Part shown: positions 13,024-13,044 of the stretch, in pieces
Numbering within the stretch: position 1 is the stretch's first letter
How the letters are laid out: each line of letters begins with the position of its first letter
DNA from: an uncultured Oscillospiraceae bacterium
GTDB lineage: Bacteria; Bacillota; Clostridia; Oscillospirales; Oscillospiraceae
Direction: 5' to 3'
Assembly: GCA_934661135.1 (NCBI GenBank)
Contig: CAKUJA010000060.1
Location: forward strand, 1 to 13,044
DNA length: 13,044 nt
Notes under the pieces: model-generated
What the model saw: only the letters and a program-made list of their open reading frames with translations
Told to the model about the DNA's origin: nothing
The model's database searches: none
Position numbers and translations under genes: made by a program

Positions 13024-13044
13024 CGCCGCACGCTATCTTGATGA
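13024..13044 (-). repeat. Outer module of the modular repeat, right copy, at the window edge
   Basis: Perfect 21-bp reverse complement of 68-88, ending on the last base of the window; the repeat may continue beyond it. At the left copy the module is immediately preceded by ACCGCCA, so TGGCGG would be expected just past the right edge if the match goes on. Confidence 0.85.

Overview
The window is GC-rich bacterial chromosome. Gene content points to an anaerobic, endospore-forming member of the Clostridia, probably Oscillospiraceae/Oscillospirales. The evidence is a SleC-type spore cortex-lytic enzyme, a rubrerythrin, a two-OB-fold clostridial SSB, a DUF4349 lipoprotein, a YgiQ-type radical SAM protein, strong AGGAGG-like ribosome binding sites, and intergenic palindromic repeats. 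The assignment rests on protein families read by eye; no database was searched. No rRNA, tRNA, CRISPR array, transposase or phage gene was seen.

Layout. 1-458: gene-free, with a modular repeat (copy A) and two minus-strand terminators. 459-1430 (-): DEDDh 3'-5' exonuclease. 1538-2293 (+): divergent amidase_3/SH3 cell-wall hydrolase. 2298-2906 (-): rubrerythrin, convergent with the amidase (4 bp between stops). 3037-5482 (+): zinc-type ABC importer (lipoprotein, ATPase, permease; start and stop codons overlap at both ATPase junctions), followed after 9 bp by mutY (5492-6523). A shared hairpin lies at 6522-6560. 6565-7605 (-): DUF4349 lipoprotein. 7674-8285 (-): tandem-OB SSB. 8286-8543: repeat copy B and the ygiQ terminator. 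8544-10448 (-): YgiQ radical SAM protein. 10511-12696 (-): three-gene cortex-lysis operon. 12697-13044: its putative promoter and repeat copy C.

The most striking item is the operon at 10511-12696. Its middle gene is a SleC-like SpoIID-fold enzyme with two peptidoglycan-binding domains, but it starts right at the catalytic module. The gene just upstream (TTG start, 130 aa) resembles the inhibitory pre/pro region that in Clostridioides/Clostridium SleC is fused to the N-terminus. The third gene adds two more peptidoglycan-binding domains. This looks like a 'split SleC', with the prosequence supplied as a separate polypeptide. Both this operon and the amidase gene are preceded by sequences fitting the mother-cell sigma-K promoter pattern (AC, 16-17 nt, CATAnnnTA). 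That suggests two sporulation-time wall-lytic units in one window.

The second notable item is a modular, palindrome-cored dispersed repeat present in three places. Copies near both ends of the window are inverted relative to each other, so the 13 kb segment is framed by inverted repeats. One repeat module ends exactly at the last base, which suggests the window (or its contig) stops in repetitive DNA.
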